From Fennellomyces sp. T-0311 (Eukaryota; Mucoromycota; Mucoromycetes; Mucorales; Lichtheimiaceae), in assembly GCA_025266875.1 (NCBI GenBank), contig JALLLT010000144.1, positions 1-15,904 on the forward strand: 15,904 nt of DNA. The letters are read 5' to 3'. The translations under genes and the position numbers were made by a program. The notes under the pieces are model-generated. The model ran no database searches. It saw only the letters and a list, made by a program, of their open reading frames with translations, and was not told the DNA's origin. Positions within the stretch are counted from its first letter, which is position 1. Each line of letters starts with the position of its first letter. Shown one piece after another: positions 1 to 8,159 of this stretch.

Positions 1-46
1 TTTTCCAGGTCATGACTTTTTGAGACCCAGTATATAGATACCCTGC

Positions 47-74
47 GATATCATTGGTTTAAACAATTGATATC
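47..74. repeat. 28-bp imperfect palindrome
   Basis: GATATC at 47-52 and 69-74 bracket a centre of GTTTAAAC. The two 14-bp halves pair at 12 of 14 positions. It lies between the two AGGTCA motifs near the proposed left end of the Crypton and could be a recombinase or DNA-binding site. Its function is unknown. Confidence 0.6.
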
Positions 75-89
75 TCTAGATATTTATTG

Positions 90-100
90 CCCAGGTCACC
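90..100 (+). repeat. Left inverted motif CCCAGGTCACC flanking the Crypton
   Basis: This 11-bp sequence is the exact reverse complement of 3711-3721 on the far side of the gene. A related AGGTCATGAC lies outside it at 7-16, just as GGGTCATGACCC lies outside the right copy. A 73-bp stretch separates inner and outer motif on the left, whereas they overlap on the right. Confidence 0.6.
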
Positions 101-530
101 AGCGCAAAACGCATACTGCCTGACGAGCGGCATAAACGGTTATTGCATAAAGTGCTTAGTTCTCAGTTTCATGTCAAAGATCATGGGCGAGCATTGTGAT
201 TGTAGTTACTGTGATGGAATGATTACCATAATTGAATCTTAATCATTGTAAGCGTTAACGGCGACAAAACTTTATGGAGGCACAGGTATTTTGCAGTTAA
301 GCAGCGATTCAAATTCCTGACGATGGTATGGTGACGCTGTCTGTATGAGTCGATGATACAATCTGCACAATGCAGCAGCTTGCTCCACGCGCAATAGCAA
401 CAATTTCGTCACAATGTAATATCCAACTATATGTGCATAAAGCAGCGTCATTTAAGTGTATTCAAGAAAAAAATTTAAAAAAAAAATCTATGTCTAATAT
501 TGAGAAACCTTGAGAAGAATGATGTGGTAG

Positions 531-710
531 GCAGGGCACAGCAAGCAAGAGATGGCAAAGAGGAACGTCAAGCAGGGCAAGACAAGCGAACACGGCAAAA
601 GTAACGGCAAAGGCCACAACGAGCAGAGAGACAACCAGGCAATGATCACCAGGCAGCAAGTCAAATGGGAGGCAGGACAAGTGAACGGGACAAAACCAAA
701 AGAAAAGTAA
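531..710. other. T-poor, GGCA/CAAG-rich tract
   Basis: By hand count only 9 of 180 bases are T on the plus strand, and short GGCA, CAAG and AGCA words recur irregularly. On the strand of the Crypton gene this is an A-poor, pyrimidine-rich 3' untranslated region. A similar strand bias follows the hAT gene (12481-12690). Confidence 0.6.
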
Positions 711-760
711 GGTGGGTTGGGGAGGCAACATGAGAACGAAACAAGACGGCGACAGATAGA

Positions 761-3552
761 TCAATCTTCAAAAAATGAAGACATATTCTTCGAAATCCAG
801 TCAAACGAAACATCTTTTGTTGACTTTTTCAAGTCATACCGTTGCAAAACGTCTTGAACAGGATTGGTTTCGGATACTTCGGCTTTGATTCGTTTGATGA
901 TGCGGTTTCTTCTGCAGAAGAACTGATTTTCGCCAGGTTCTTCGCGCCACCTTTTTTTGTACTTTTTTTCGAGATCGTCAACCTTAGGGAGGCGTGTTTT
1001 TCCGCCGTTTGGCAGATCAACCACTAACCCCTCAAAGAACTCGCACCACAAGGTCTTGAACGTTTCCACCCCTCGACACATTTTGTATTTTGGAATCGGC
1101 TGGGGCGATTCTTCTGTTGATGGCGGTGGGAGCGGCACAGGGTTTGCTCCTGTTGTTGTGAATGTTGCAGTTGCTGTTGTTGGGGATGATGCTGCTGCTG
1201 CTGAGGGCGACGGTGTTGATGTTGTTGCTGTTGCTGCAGGGAATGACGACGATGATGATGTCGTTGTAGAGAACAATGGTGTTGCTGTTACTGTTGCTGC
1301 TACAGAGGGATCTGTATGCTGTTGTTGCTGCTGAGCCTGGTGCTGTTGCTGTTGATTGATATTGAGCGAAAAGCTCAATGAAGTACGACCGCACACAAGA
1401 TCTTGCCATTGTTGGATAGCATTTTGGATATCGTGCGATTGTTGACCGAGTTGAGCAAGAGGTTGGAGAGAAGTAAGCAGGCCGGCGAGCGAGTTGATGA
1501 ATTCGTTTTGCTTTTGAAATTGTAGAGCGATTTGCTGTTGTAGAACGCCAAGTCTGCTCTCGATGATCGGTACAGCCCTCTGTAGCAACAATTCACTTGG
1601 TTCAACTTCCACGTCCAAAGCATCATTTACATCGCTAGCAATAGTTGATAAAGTTAATTATAGTAATTAAAGCTATTCGCCACGTACCTTTCGAACTGCA
1701 AGTACAGGTCGTCTTGGAAAAGTGGATCTTTCCAAACGAAATGGTGTGGGTACTGCTTCTTCATAAGGACAGAGTCCTGCAGAAACACAATCCGAAGTTG
1801 CTCTAGCAACTTTAAAAACCCATCCGCCGCAAGCGACGATTGTTCCACATTTCCACTGTCTAATCGCTGGCGCCAAGTATCGACCCACGGGTACACCTTC
1901 CGACAAAGTTCAATAGGAGGAGTGACAGTCGCACGTGGTAGGTAATATTGGCCTGCTTCGCGAGTAAAACCTGCGAGTGTTCGTAATGCTTCTCTTGGGA
2001 TATTGGTCAAGTACTTCTTCGACAATGCGTTGCTGTTCCACCGGCCCAAACGTTGGATTGCTGCTTCACTAGTGCCCAAAACTTCTGCCATCCGTGCCCC
2101 CGACCCACGCATTGCGTGTGTTTTCGCCTTCGAGTGCAAGCCGACCTCCTTGAATGCTGCACTAATTGCTGCTAAGTGTGCTGGATACGATAACTCTGTG
2201 GTGTTGTCATTGCCCGAGGATTTGATGAGTTTGAGCCGGTACCAATCCTTGTTTGTATTTAAATTTGGAAACTGCTCGCCGCGTACATGCCACCGACAAA
2301 AGAGGTATGTTGAAAGGATCATCTGTGGACAAATCTGAACCTTGGCATTTCTGAGACAAGCAGCAAATTCGACACGGCCCTCCTGGTTGGTTTTTCCTTG
2401 CAACAGAACCATAATCAATGCATGGCACTCAGTGACACCTTCGTTCTCCAGCAACATGGTCTGTAAATCGGCAAACTCCATCTTTCGAACGCTTTCGCCA
2501 CGTAGCAAACCGTAATGAGCGAGCAAAAACGAGGTGTAGTTTCGTAATCCTTCCGCCGTGTTTTTGCCAAAAAAGTAGTCAACCATAACCTTCATCTCCT
2601 CGGTTGTTGTGTATCCATCTGCAATCGTGCCCGCGCCTCTATCATCATATCGCTCGCGCTTCAAAGTGCTTTCTTGGTACTTTAGCTTCCTCACCAAAGC
2701 TTGAACATAGGGTCCGCGGGGATGAGGTCGGGAAAAGCAGCCGTCTTTCTCGATTTGCGTTGTATAAAGGTCGACAAGAGAGTTGATGTATGCAAGAACG
2801 GTGGCAAGACCAACCCTTTTTTCTTCATTGGGAGGCATACGAGATAAGACGGCATCGGCGGCAGCATCCACACCGGCAGCAGCAAACATGGTAGCGGTAG
2901 TATTGATCGGGGGAGCAGCAGAGGATGATGATGATGTGGCAGAGGGGGGCGACGAAATCACAGTGGTGTTCGGAGGAGGAGGAGAGTCGGTCGACATGGT
3001 AACGGCAGCGGCGGCAGCCTCAGCAGCAAGTTCGGTGAAGTGTGTTTCTTGGGCAGCAGCGGCAGCAAATGGTTCTGGAGTGGTGGTGGCAGGCAAAACC
3101 TTCTTTCTTCCCGGCTTCCGCTTTTCACGCAAAACAACCTATTAGACATGTAAGTGACTCTATTCCACACGAAGATGATAAACAGAAAACTATACCTCTT
3201 CGACCAGAAAAAGATGAATTTTCGCATCATCGACAATTTGGTTGGTATGGTCTGGGGGACAGCGGCGGGCACACCATCGCAGGAATTCTTCTTGCTTTGG
3301 CGTGTATGACTTGTTTGTGTTTATGGCTCTTGTTGCCTTGGCCTCTTCAAAGGTTCGTTGACCAGCCCTTGCAGCATCATAAGCATAGCTTGCTTGTTGA
3401 TTGAAGTACTGCGGTTGGAAATACGTTCCGTTTTGTTGGAGAGGGGGAGGAAGAGGAAGGCCAGGCAATGGTACGCCACCACTGCTACTGCCCACGCCAC
3501 TTCCCTGGGGGACAGCGGCAGGGTTGCGACCATGACCATTTCCTCGTGCCAT
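761..3552 (-). CDS. Crypton tyrosine recombinase with GCR1_C domain, three exons
   Basis: This is a DNA-cutting and -joining tyrosine recombinase that should move its own element in the nucleus. I place three exons at 3552-3196, 3138-1688 and 1634-761. The introns are 57 nt (GTATAG...TAG) and 53 nt (GTACGT...TAG). Both junctions keep the frame (phase 0 and phase 2), giving about 893 aa without a stop. The start ATG at 3552 has A at -3. Exon 1 carries YTPKQEEFLRWC, and the first junction gives FLVEEV followed by a basic RGRK-like stretch, as in Crypton N-termini. Catalytic residues are visible: R332 (LLRGES), H460 and R463 (THAMRGSG), W486 and the nucleophile Y495 (SKKYLTNIP). About residues 615-680 form a Gln-rich, coiled-coil-like segment, followed by low-complexity Gln/Ser/Thr/Ala. 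Residues about 785-860 match GCR1_C (YKMCRGVETFKTLW, then RRNRIIKRI). It looks functional; family confidence is high, exon edges good. Confidence 0.9.
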
Positions 3553-3580
3553 TTTGATATTAATGAGTGAGAGTAAAAAA

Positions 3581-3600
3581 AAGTTTGACAAAGTTTGACA
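3581..3600. repeat. Two tandem copies of a 10-bp unit upstream of the Crypton start
   Basis: AAGTTTGACA occurs twice head to tail, 28 bp upstream of the recombinase ATG. On the gene strand this reads TGTCAAACTT twice, followed by a T run. The position suits a 5' UTR or promoter element; a role is only guessed. Confidence 0.6.
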
Positions 3601-3694
3601 GGAACAAGGAACAAGAAACAAATAGGCTTGCAGAGCCGCACGCACAAATAAACTCACAGACGGTCATTGAATATTGTTTCAGAATATTGGAATT

Positions 3695-3730
3695 AGGTCA
3701 CCGCCAAGCGGGTGACCTGGGTCATGACCC
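3695..3730. repeat. Right-end inverted motifs and palindrome of the Crypton
   Basis: AGGTCACC (3695-3702) and GGTGACCT (3711-3718) form an 8-bp hairpin around an 8-nt spacer. They run straight into the 12-bp perfect palindrome GGGTCATGACCC (3719-3730). The inner unit matches 90-100 in inverted orientation and the outer one resembles 7-16. Together they mark the likely right boundary of the element. Confidence 0.6.
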
Positions 3731-4315
3731 ACACAGCAGCCTCAATGATATTCCCCAAATATTATATACTTCTTCTTATTTCTTAAGCTTATGTGTCACA
3801 GAATATATTTTGAATTATATACTTATTTTTAAAAAATATCTATAGCTATCACTTACTTCCATCCATTCCACCTGGTAATATTTATCCCGATATATAACTC
3901 ACCCAATTTTCCCCGGGTAAATTATTTTCCGGAAATGGGTTTCATAAATTTTCAGTGGCCTCTATGAACACTGTGTCATAGCCATTGTCATGTCACTTGT
4001 TGGTGGATGAACTGTAGCCAATAACAGAGAAAAGGTTTGAAAGAGAAGTTGTAAGATAATGTTTATTCTTTTAGTCTAAGGGGATATTTATATGTTTTTT
4101 AATGCTAATAAAATACTACTGTGGCTTACTGCGGCTTACTGCACATGATGTGGATAATGGATTTGATGATAAGAATAATAGCAAAAGAGAGTATAAAGAG
4201 GGGATCAGGTATACAATCTGACCAGTGGCTTAGTTTGTGGCTTATGGAAAAGCCACGTATAATAGCCATCGTACCCTTGCAGTAATATAAGTGCCGTCAG
4301 CTTTAAAAAATGTAG
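3731..4315. other. Intergenic stretch without a gene, with a GTGGCTTA repeat cluster
   Basis: I find no supportable coding region. The sequence is AT-rich. GTGGCTTA occurs at 4121, 4225 and 4237, with a variant GCGGCTTA at 4131. The first and second copies form a 10-bp tandem pair ending in ACT. The last copy pairs with AAGCCAC at 4250-4256 to make a 7-bp hairpin. These may be remnants of a small inverted-repeat element. Confidence 0.5.
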
Positions 4316-4317
4316 AC

Positions 4318-4444
4318 TGTGATAGTGTAGTGGTTAAAGTGTTAGTTATTAACACTGATGGTCGCTGATTCGAAGCTGGTTTTGCACAATTTTGCTATAC
4401 TTGGCACTTTTTGAGAATAAATGTTTTTTTATTCTTAAAAAAAA
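4318..4444 (+). repeat. tRNA-derived SINE-like sequence
   Basis: The 5' part resembles the first half of a His- or Asp-type tRNA, with an RNA polymerase III A-box-like TAGTGGTTAAAGTG at 4328-4341. A B-box-like GATTCGAAGCT follows at 4367-4377, at normal tRNA spacing. Between them a 7-bp stem (4338-4344 with 4350-4356) replaces a proper anticodon arm: the loop has no usable anticodon and the T-stem is mismatched, so it is not a working tRNA. It is followed by an unrelated segment with an AGAATAAA/TTTATTCT hairpin, a T7 run and an A8 tail at 4437-4444, as in a SINE. No clean target duplication is visible. Confidence 0.4.
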
Positions 4445-4534
4445 GCTTGACGTTATATCAAACGCACGTCACGCGGCATTTAATTAAAATTTTTTTTACT
4501 TTTGTTTTTCTTTCTTCTTCATTCCACTTCTATT

Positions 4535-4759
4535 ATGGATCATCAAGGTAGTATTTCTCCAAGTATTATCCAGTGGTTTCAAGTTTGCTTGCCACTTTTC
4601 AAGTATCCTCAAATAGCCACTCAAGAGGCTATTCAAGCAATCTTTCTGGCCTGCATTACTCTTTCCAATCAAGTGGATATTCCTGAAGATGATGCAATGA
4701 TTTTTTATTATGAATGGTCTGCTATTTTGTTTCTTTTGGTTGCCAAGATTCTATCCTGT
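4535..4759 (+). pseudogene. 5' part of an unrecognised ORF interrupted by the retrotransposon LTR
   Basis: An ATG at 4535, behind a pyrimidine-rich leader, opens a frame with protein-like composition. It starts MDHQGSISPSIIQWF and includes a stretch VDIPEDDAMIFYYEWSAIL that could be helical. The frame runs for 75 codons until the LTR begins at 4760; the apparent stop at 4778-4780 lies inside the LTR and is not native. I do not recognise the family. The rest of the gene should lie beyond the right edge of the window, after the far end of the nested elements. It may be a host gene or part of another repeat. The coding call is moderate because the piece is short. Confidence 0.4.
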
Positions 4760-4913
4760 TGTTACAGACTGAATCTGTAAGGGTCTCAGTTCTTAGGGTC
4801 AAATGTGATACAACTGAAGAGAAAAAGATCCCTTTATTAAATCTGGCTGCAGCGCCTAATTATATAGGGCTGAGCCTTAACAACTTGTACTACAACGTTA
4901 CCAGTAGGTAACA
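4760..4913 (-). repeat. 3' LTR (154 bp)
   Basis: The segment begins TGTTAC and ends GTAACA, the 6-bp inverted termini expected of LTRs. It lies directly beside a polypurine tract. On the element strand it holds a TATA box (4866-4860) and then an AATAAA signal (4838-4833), so the U3-R order fits. The target duplication outside it should be 4755-4759 (CCTGT), but its partner is outside the window. Confidence 0.85.
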
Positions 4914-4926
4914 TTCTCCCCTTCTT
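4914..4926 (-). other. Polypurine tract (plus-strand primer)
   Basis: On the minus strand this reads AAGAAGGGGAGAA and abuts the first base of the 3' LTR. That is the position where an RNase H-resistant purine primer starts second-strand synthesis. It sets the orientation of the element and the inner LTR edge. Confidence 0.85.
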
Positions 4927-5216
4927 GATCGAGACAATAGTGATATAAGGGAAACAAAACAAAGAGGTAATTCGGATAAGGGGGAAAAGGTGTTAGAATT
5001 TCTACAAAGGTGTGTTTCACAAGAGAGCTGTCAAAATATAAGGTGCAAAAGAAAAATGAATAAGGTAACAATAAGAAAGTATAAGAAAAGTATGTGTATG
5101 TGTATGTGTTCGTGTTTCATGTGTAACTCCGGTCGACTGGGGTTTGTGTGTGTGTGCGTGTTGATGTTGTTGTTTCTTCCTTGTTTTTCCGCTAACGCCG
5201 ATTATTTACAACTATC
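4927..5216. other. Leader/promoter region of the antisense gene
   Basis: I see no separate gene here. Between the polypurine tract and the antisense start lie GTAT/GT-rich simple repeats (about 5090-5112 and 5143-5165). A pyrimidine-rich stretch then runs up to the ATG at 5217. It could serve as promoter and 5' UTR for plus-strand transcription out of the element's 3' end; no clear TATA box is seen. Confidence 0.4.
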
Positions 5217-6631
5217 ATGTCCAACGTCCGCGCGCAACTTGCCCTCGTCGCCTATGATACCATGCCTGTACATTACCAATCCCAACTGAACGTGGGTGAT
5301 GTTCGTTCTGCTTTTCGTTTTGGGGCTCCTTCGTCACGTGTGGTCGACTATCCGGCCTTGATCCGTCCATTGAATGTTTGCTGTCATTGCTACTGTCTTG
5401 GTAAGGCATGCCATGGCTTCCACGATGAGGGTGATGGCTTGGCTGTGTGTGGGCAGTGCAAGCATGATCGCAAACAGAACTGCTGTGGCAACATCCACAA
5501 ATACTTGGCCAATACCTCATTGTCCAAATGGCATGTTCAATACTTGACAGAATGTCAAGTGACCGATCGTGTTGGACTGGCTGTTGCGATGCCGATGGTT
5601 GGTTATGGTTTGGACGGTCGGCTGTTGGAAGGTCCTTTGCTCCCTTCCCTTCATCGAGCAATGCCAATCAATGACGGTCATGACGTAGAGCAGGGAGTCG
5701 TTGTGAATGATGGCGACGAAGAGGGTGCTACTGTGGTTGGTGTGGCTGTCGACGATGATGACGAAGTCGACGAACTTGTAGAGAGTGATGGTATGATGAT
5801 GATGATAGTTGAATATATGAAGTGACCGGTATATAGAAGGTGAAACTGCTGCTGTGGTTGGCAATGAGGCTGATTCTGTTGGTAAGGCTGATGTTGCAAC
5901 GTTGTCATTGGTGAAGTTGATGCACATGTTGATGTCATGGGAATAACAGAAGCAGGAGACGAGCTTGGCTATGGTGGAATACCCATCCATGCTTTGACCG
6001 CCGGGTACTACATACCCGATCAAGAGGATGGTTCGATCGAGCCAAGTCAGGGTGACCATTCTTCAATACAAGGGGAATCATCGGTTGCCTCGTCAGGTGC
6101 ATCATCAGAGTATCATCCCCAAGATTCAGATATTGAAGAGATTTCGACTGCTGAGTTCAATCAAGTTCGCCGATCTACTCGTGTTGCCGAAAAGTTGGTG
6201 GGGCGAGCCAGGGTTTCACAACCCCAGGCGACTGCTACTCGCCATTCTGAGTTACGAGTGCGTCGACAGAACTTTGCTGCAGAAGAGATGCGGCGTGTAA
6301 CCGTGTTTCGCGAGTGGGAAGCTCGCCAGCCAGCAACTCATGTTCCCCCCATCACTCCGCGCCCTATCTTCCGGTTGTCCATGGTGATGCAAGCCCAGAG
6401 CCAATCGAATATCCACCACCACCAGTTACTGCACAGTTTTCTTGGGAGCGCGAGTTATCCACAACACATGAACGTTTTCTTTTTTCCTCGACAATCGACC
6501 ATGGTTTGCCAGCCACTGGTAATGCAACGATGGCACGTTTGCCCACCCAGATCTCCCACAGTTCCTCTGACGTCAGTTTTGGATATCAAACAGCACCGGA
6601 TCATACACCCTCCGCCGACCCGATATTGTAG
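5217..6631 (+). pseudogene. Antisense accessory gene with twin CxxC cysteine cluster, frame-broken
   Basis: The gene runs opposite to gag-pol and ends 32 bp before the integrase stop, so the two are convergent. The first frame (5217-5825) opens with MSNVRAQLAL and has cysteines in the order C55-x2-C58-x6-C65-x12-C78-x2-C81-x7-C89, a plausible zinc-binding double cluster. An Asp/Glu/Val-rich segment follows. Coding-like sequence continues in another frame (about 5821-5890), returns to the first frame (about 5891-6345, including EISTAEFNQVRRSTRVAEK), then shifts near a C6 run at 6345-6350. It ends in a third frame (PYLPVVHGDASPEPIEYPP and on) at TAG 6629-6631. One break could instead be an intron (5791-5949). 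Total length would be about 420-470 aa. The family is unknown. The Cys pattern resembles fungal Zn-cluster motifs, so nucleic-acid binding is only a guess. Confidence 0.6.
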
Positions 6632-6662
6632 TTGCACAAGAGACACGAACAGAGTTCACTCA

Positions 6663-8159
6663 TCAATGGTGAGCGAGTCGTCGGCTCCGTCGACGGTTGG
6701 CATTAGTGTTGGTGTCGACACCTTTGACCTTGCGCCGATGGTTCCCACGATTCATATGGTCATTCCTGCTGGTGTGCGTCACGTTCGTCGGCGATTGATC
6801 AGCCGTTCTGAAGAGGAGTTCGTCTTTTTTGGCGATGCTTGATTGTGGTGACTTTGTCTTGTTGTTTGCCAGGTTTTGACGTTTGTCAAAATCGCCAATA
6901 AACTCTTGTGCATTTGTCAAGTTGGATACCGGCTCCCATGTTGCTTCTGAAATTGGGTACCCCAACCACTTCACCAAATATTCGGTTCGTCGACGTTTAA
7001 CGCGCTTGTCGATGATGGCTTCCACCTCATATTCTTCTTGATTATTGACAATGAGGGGTGCTGGTCGGAGTGGTCGACGATTAGGTTCCACCGGATGAAT
7101 GTACTTCCGCAAGACTCTCACATGGAAAACATTATGGGCTTTGATGTTTCCGGGGAGGTCTAAGCGATAAGCAACAGGGCCAATACGTTCAATGATCTTG
7201 AAAGGTCCGACGCGTTTGGATGCAAGCTTTTGGCTGGCAGATGTGGCAAGGTTGTGGGGGTTGAGATACTGTTGGTTGACAAGTACCTCATCACCAATAG
7301 CAAATTCTTCTTCACGTTGTTTCTGATTTGCATATTGCTCTTGACGTTCTGCAGCAGCCTTGATCCGCTCGACAGCAAGTTGCTTGATGGATTGCAAACG
7401 TTGCTGGAGTTGGTTTGCGCTTTCATTGCTTGATGGCTTGGGTTGGTCGATGGGTGACGGCATGTTCCTTCCCAAGTCACAATAGAAGGGGGACATTCGA
7501 ATGGATGCCTGATACGTATTGTTGTACGTGTGCTCGACGATTGGCAACCAGGTATCCCAGTCTTTCTGATCAAATGCAACATAATGCCTGAGAAGATCCT
7601 CCAGAGTCCGATTGGTGCGTTCGGTTTGTCCATCTGTTTCAGGGTGTGCAGCAGTAGACATTTTCCGGGTAATCTTGAGGCAATCGGTCACAGCTTTCCA
7701 AAAGCGTGATGTGAACTTTGTGTCGCGATCAGATATGATCTCTTTTGGGAATCCATGGTGCCAATAGACTTCCCGCAAGAATATGTGAGCTACGTCTTCT
7801 GCCGAGTCTGTGGTGTGACATGGAATGAAGTGTGCTCTTTTGGACAATCGATCGACAATCACCATGATAGTGTCGTAGCCATTGTGAGTCTTTGGCAGTT
7901 GCGTAATAAAATCCATGGAAATTGATTCCCACTGTTCATTAGCCGGAGGCAGAGGCTGAATGAGACCAGCAGGTTTCTGATTGGAGGGCTTGTTCCGCTG
8001 ACAGCTATCGCATGATGAAATATACCGTCGTACGGATTTTGCAATGTTCGGCCAGTAATATTGTCGGTCGATTCGTTCGATTGTCGCATCAATGCCACGA
8101 TGACCACCCGATGTGCTGTCATGAGCATCGTGCAATATTTTCAACAATGTTGTCGGCAT
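6663..8159 (-). pseudogene. pol: pol, 3' part: integrase with GPY/F motif and chromodomain
   Basis: This continues the pol frame after an in-frame TGA (8162-8160) and was surely part of one polyprotein. It inserts the cDNA copy into the genome. An HHCC zinc site (H13, H20, C50, C53) precedes the catalytic core D83, D144, E180, which has exactly the D-x35-E spacing. A GPY/F module follows at about 315-336. Residues 376-428 form a chromodomain (EYEVEAIIDKR, YLVKWLGY, ATWEP) that in related elements reads histone marks and steers insertion. The tail is basic (RRRSRRLAHH), perhaps a nuclear signal. No residue defect is seen in this part. It could not be made as written unless the TGA is read through, because the element has no separate promoter here. 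Confidence 0.92.

Larger units (their letters stand above)
1..760. other. Non-coding 3' flank of the Crypton gene
   Basis: I see no convincing gene in this stretch. The minus-strand open frame at 462-764 is a by-product of base bias rather than a protein. It holds the palindrome at 47-74, the AGGTCA motifs at 8-13 and 93-98, an A-rich run at 467-486 and the T-poor tract at 531-710. Transcription from the Crypton gene would end here. No AATAAA stands close behind the stop; the nearest minus-strand match is near 84-89. Confidence 0.5.
5..3730 (-). mobile_element. Crypton-like tyrosine-recombinase DNA transposon (boundaries approximate)
   Basis: The stretch contains one minus-strand gene whose product has the Crypton domain order: N-terminal core-binding region, tyrosine recombinase, then a Gcr1-type DNA-binding domain. 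The proposed ends rest on motifs present on both sides in inverted orientation. CCCAGGTCACC at 90-100 faces its exact reverse complement GGTGACCTGGG at 3711-3721. AGGTCATGAC at 7-16 faces the palindrome GGGTCATGACCC at 3719-3730. Known Cryptons lack long terminal inverted repeats and move through a recombined circle, so these motifs may be recombinase sites, or may belong to an older element that hosts the gene. The gene call is firm; the ends are not. Confidence 0.6.

Noticed and set aside
462..764. A 100-codon minus-strand open frame after the Crypton stop.
   Set aside because: Hydrophobic, Cys/Leu/Pro-rich translation of a T-poor plus strand; no motif, and it sits in the 3' untranslated region.
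1130..1350. Trinucleotide-repeat-like tract as a microsatellite of its own.
   Set aside because: It encodes the Gln/Ser/Thr/Ala-rich linker of the Crypton protein in frame and is interrupted, so it is coding low complexity.
2783..3145. Plus-strand open frame opposite Crypton exon 2.
   Set aside because: It is the mirror of Ala/Ser/Pro-rich codons of the recombinase and has no motif of its own.
4318..4393. A functional tRNA gene.
   Set aside because: The anticodon arm is replaced by a 7-bp stem with a 5-nt loop and the T-stem has mismatches, so no working cloverleaf forms.
5791..5949. An intron in the antisense gene (GTATGA to ACAG) that would join its first two parts in frame.
   Set aside because: Not adopted as the main reading, because the supposed intron contains coding-like sequence in two frames (about 5821-5890 and 5891-5949); frameshift decay fits at least as well.
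5517..6059. Minus-strand open frame in the region between integrase and 3' LTR, as an extra pol domain.
   Set aside because: The translation is low complexity and lacks motifs, while the plus strand has the cysteine cluster and convincing protein composition.
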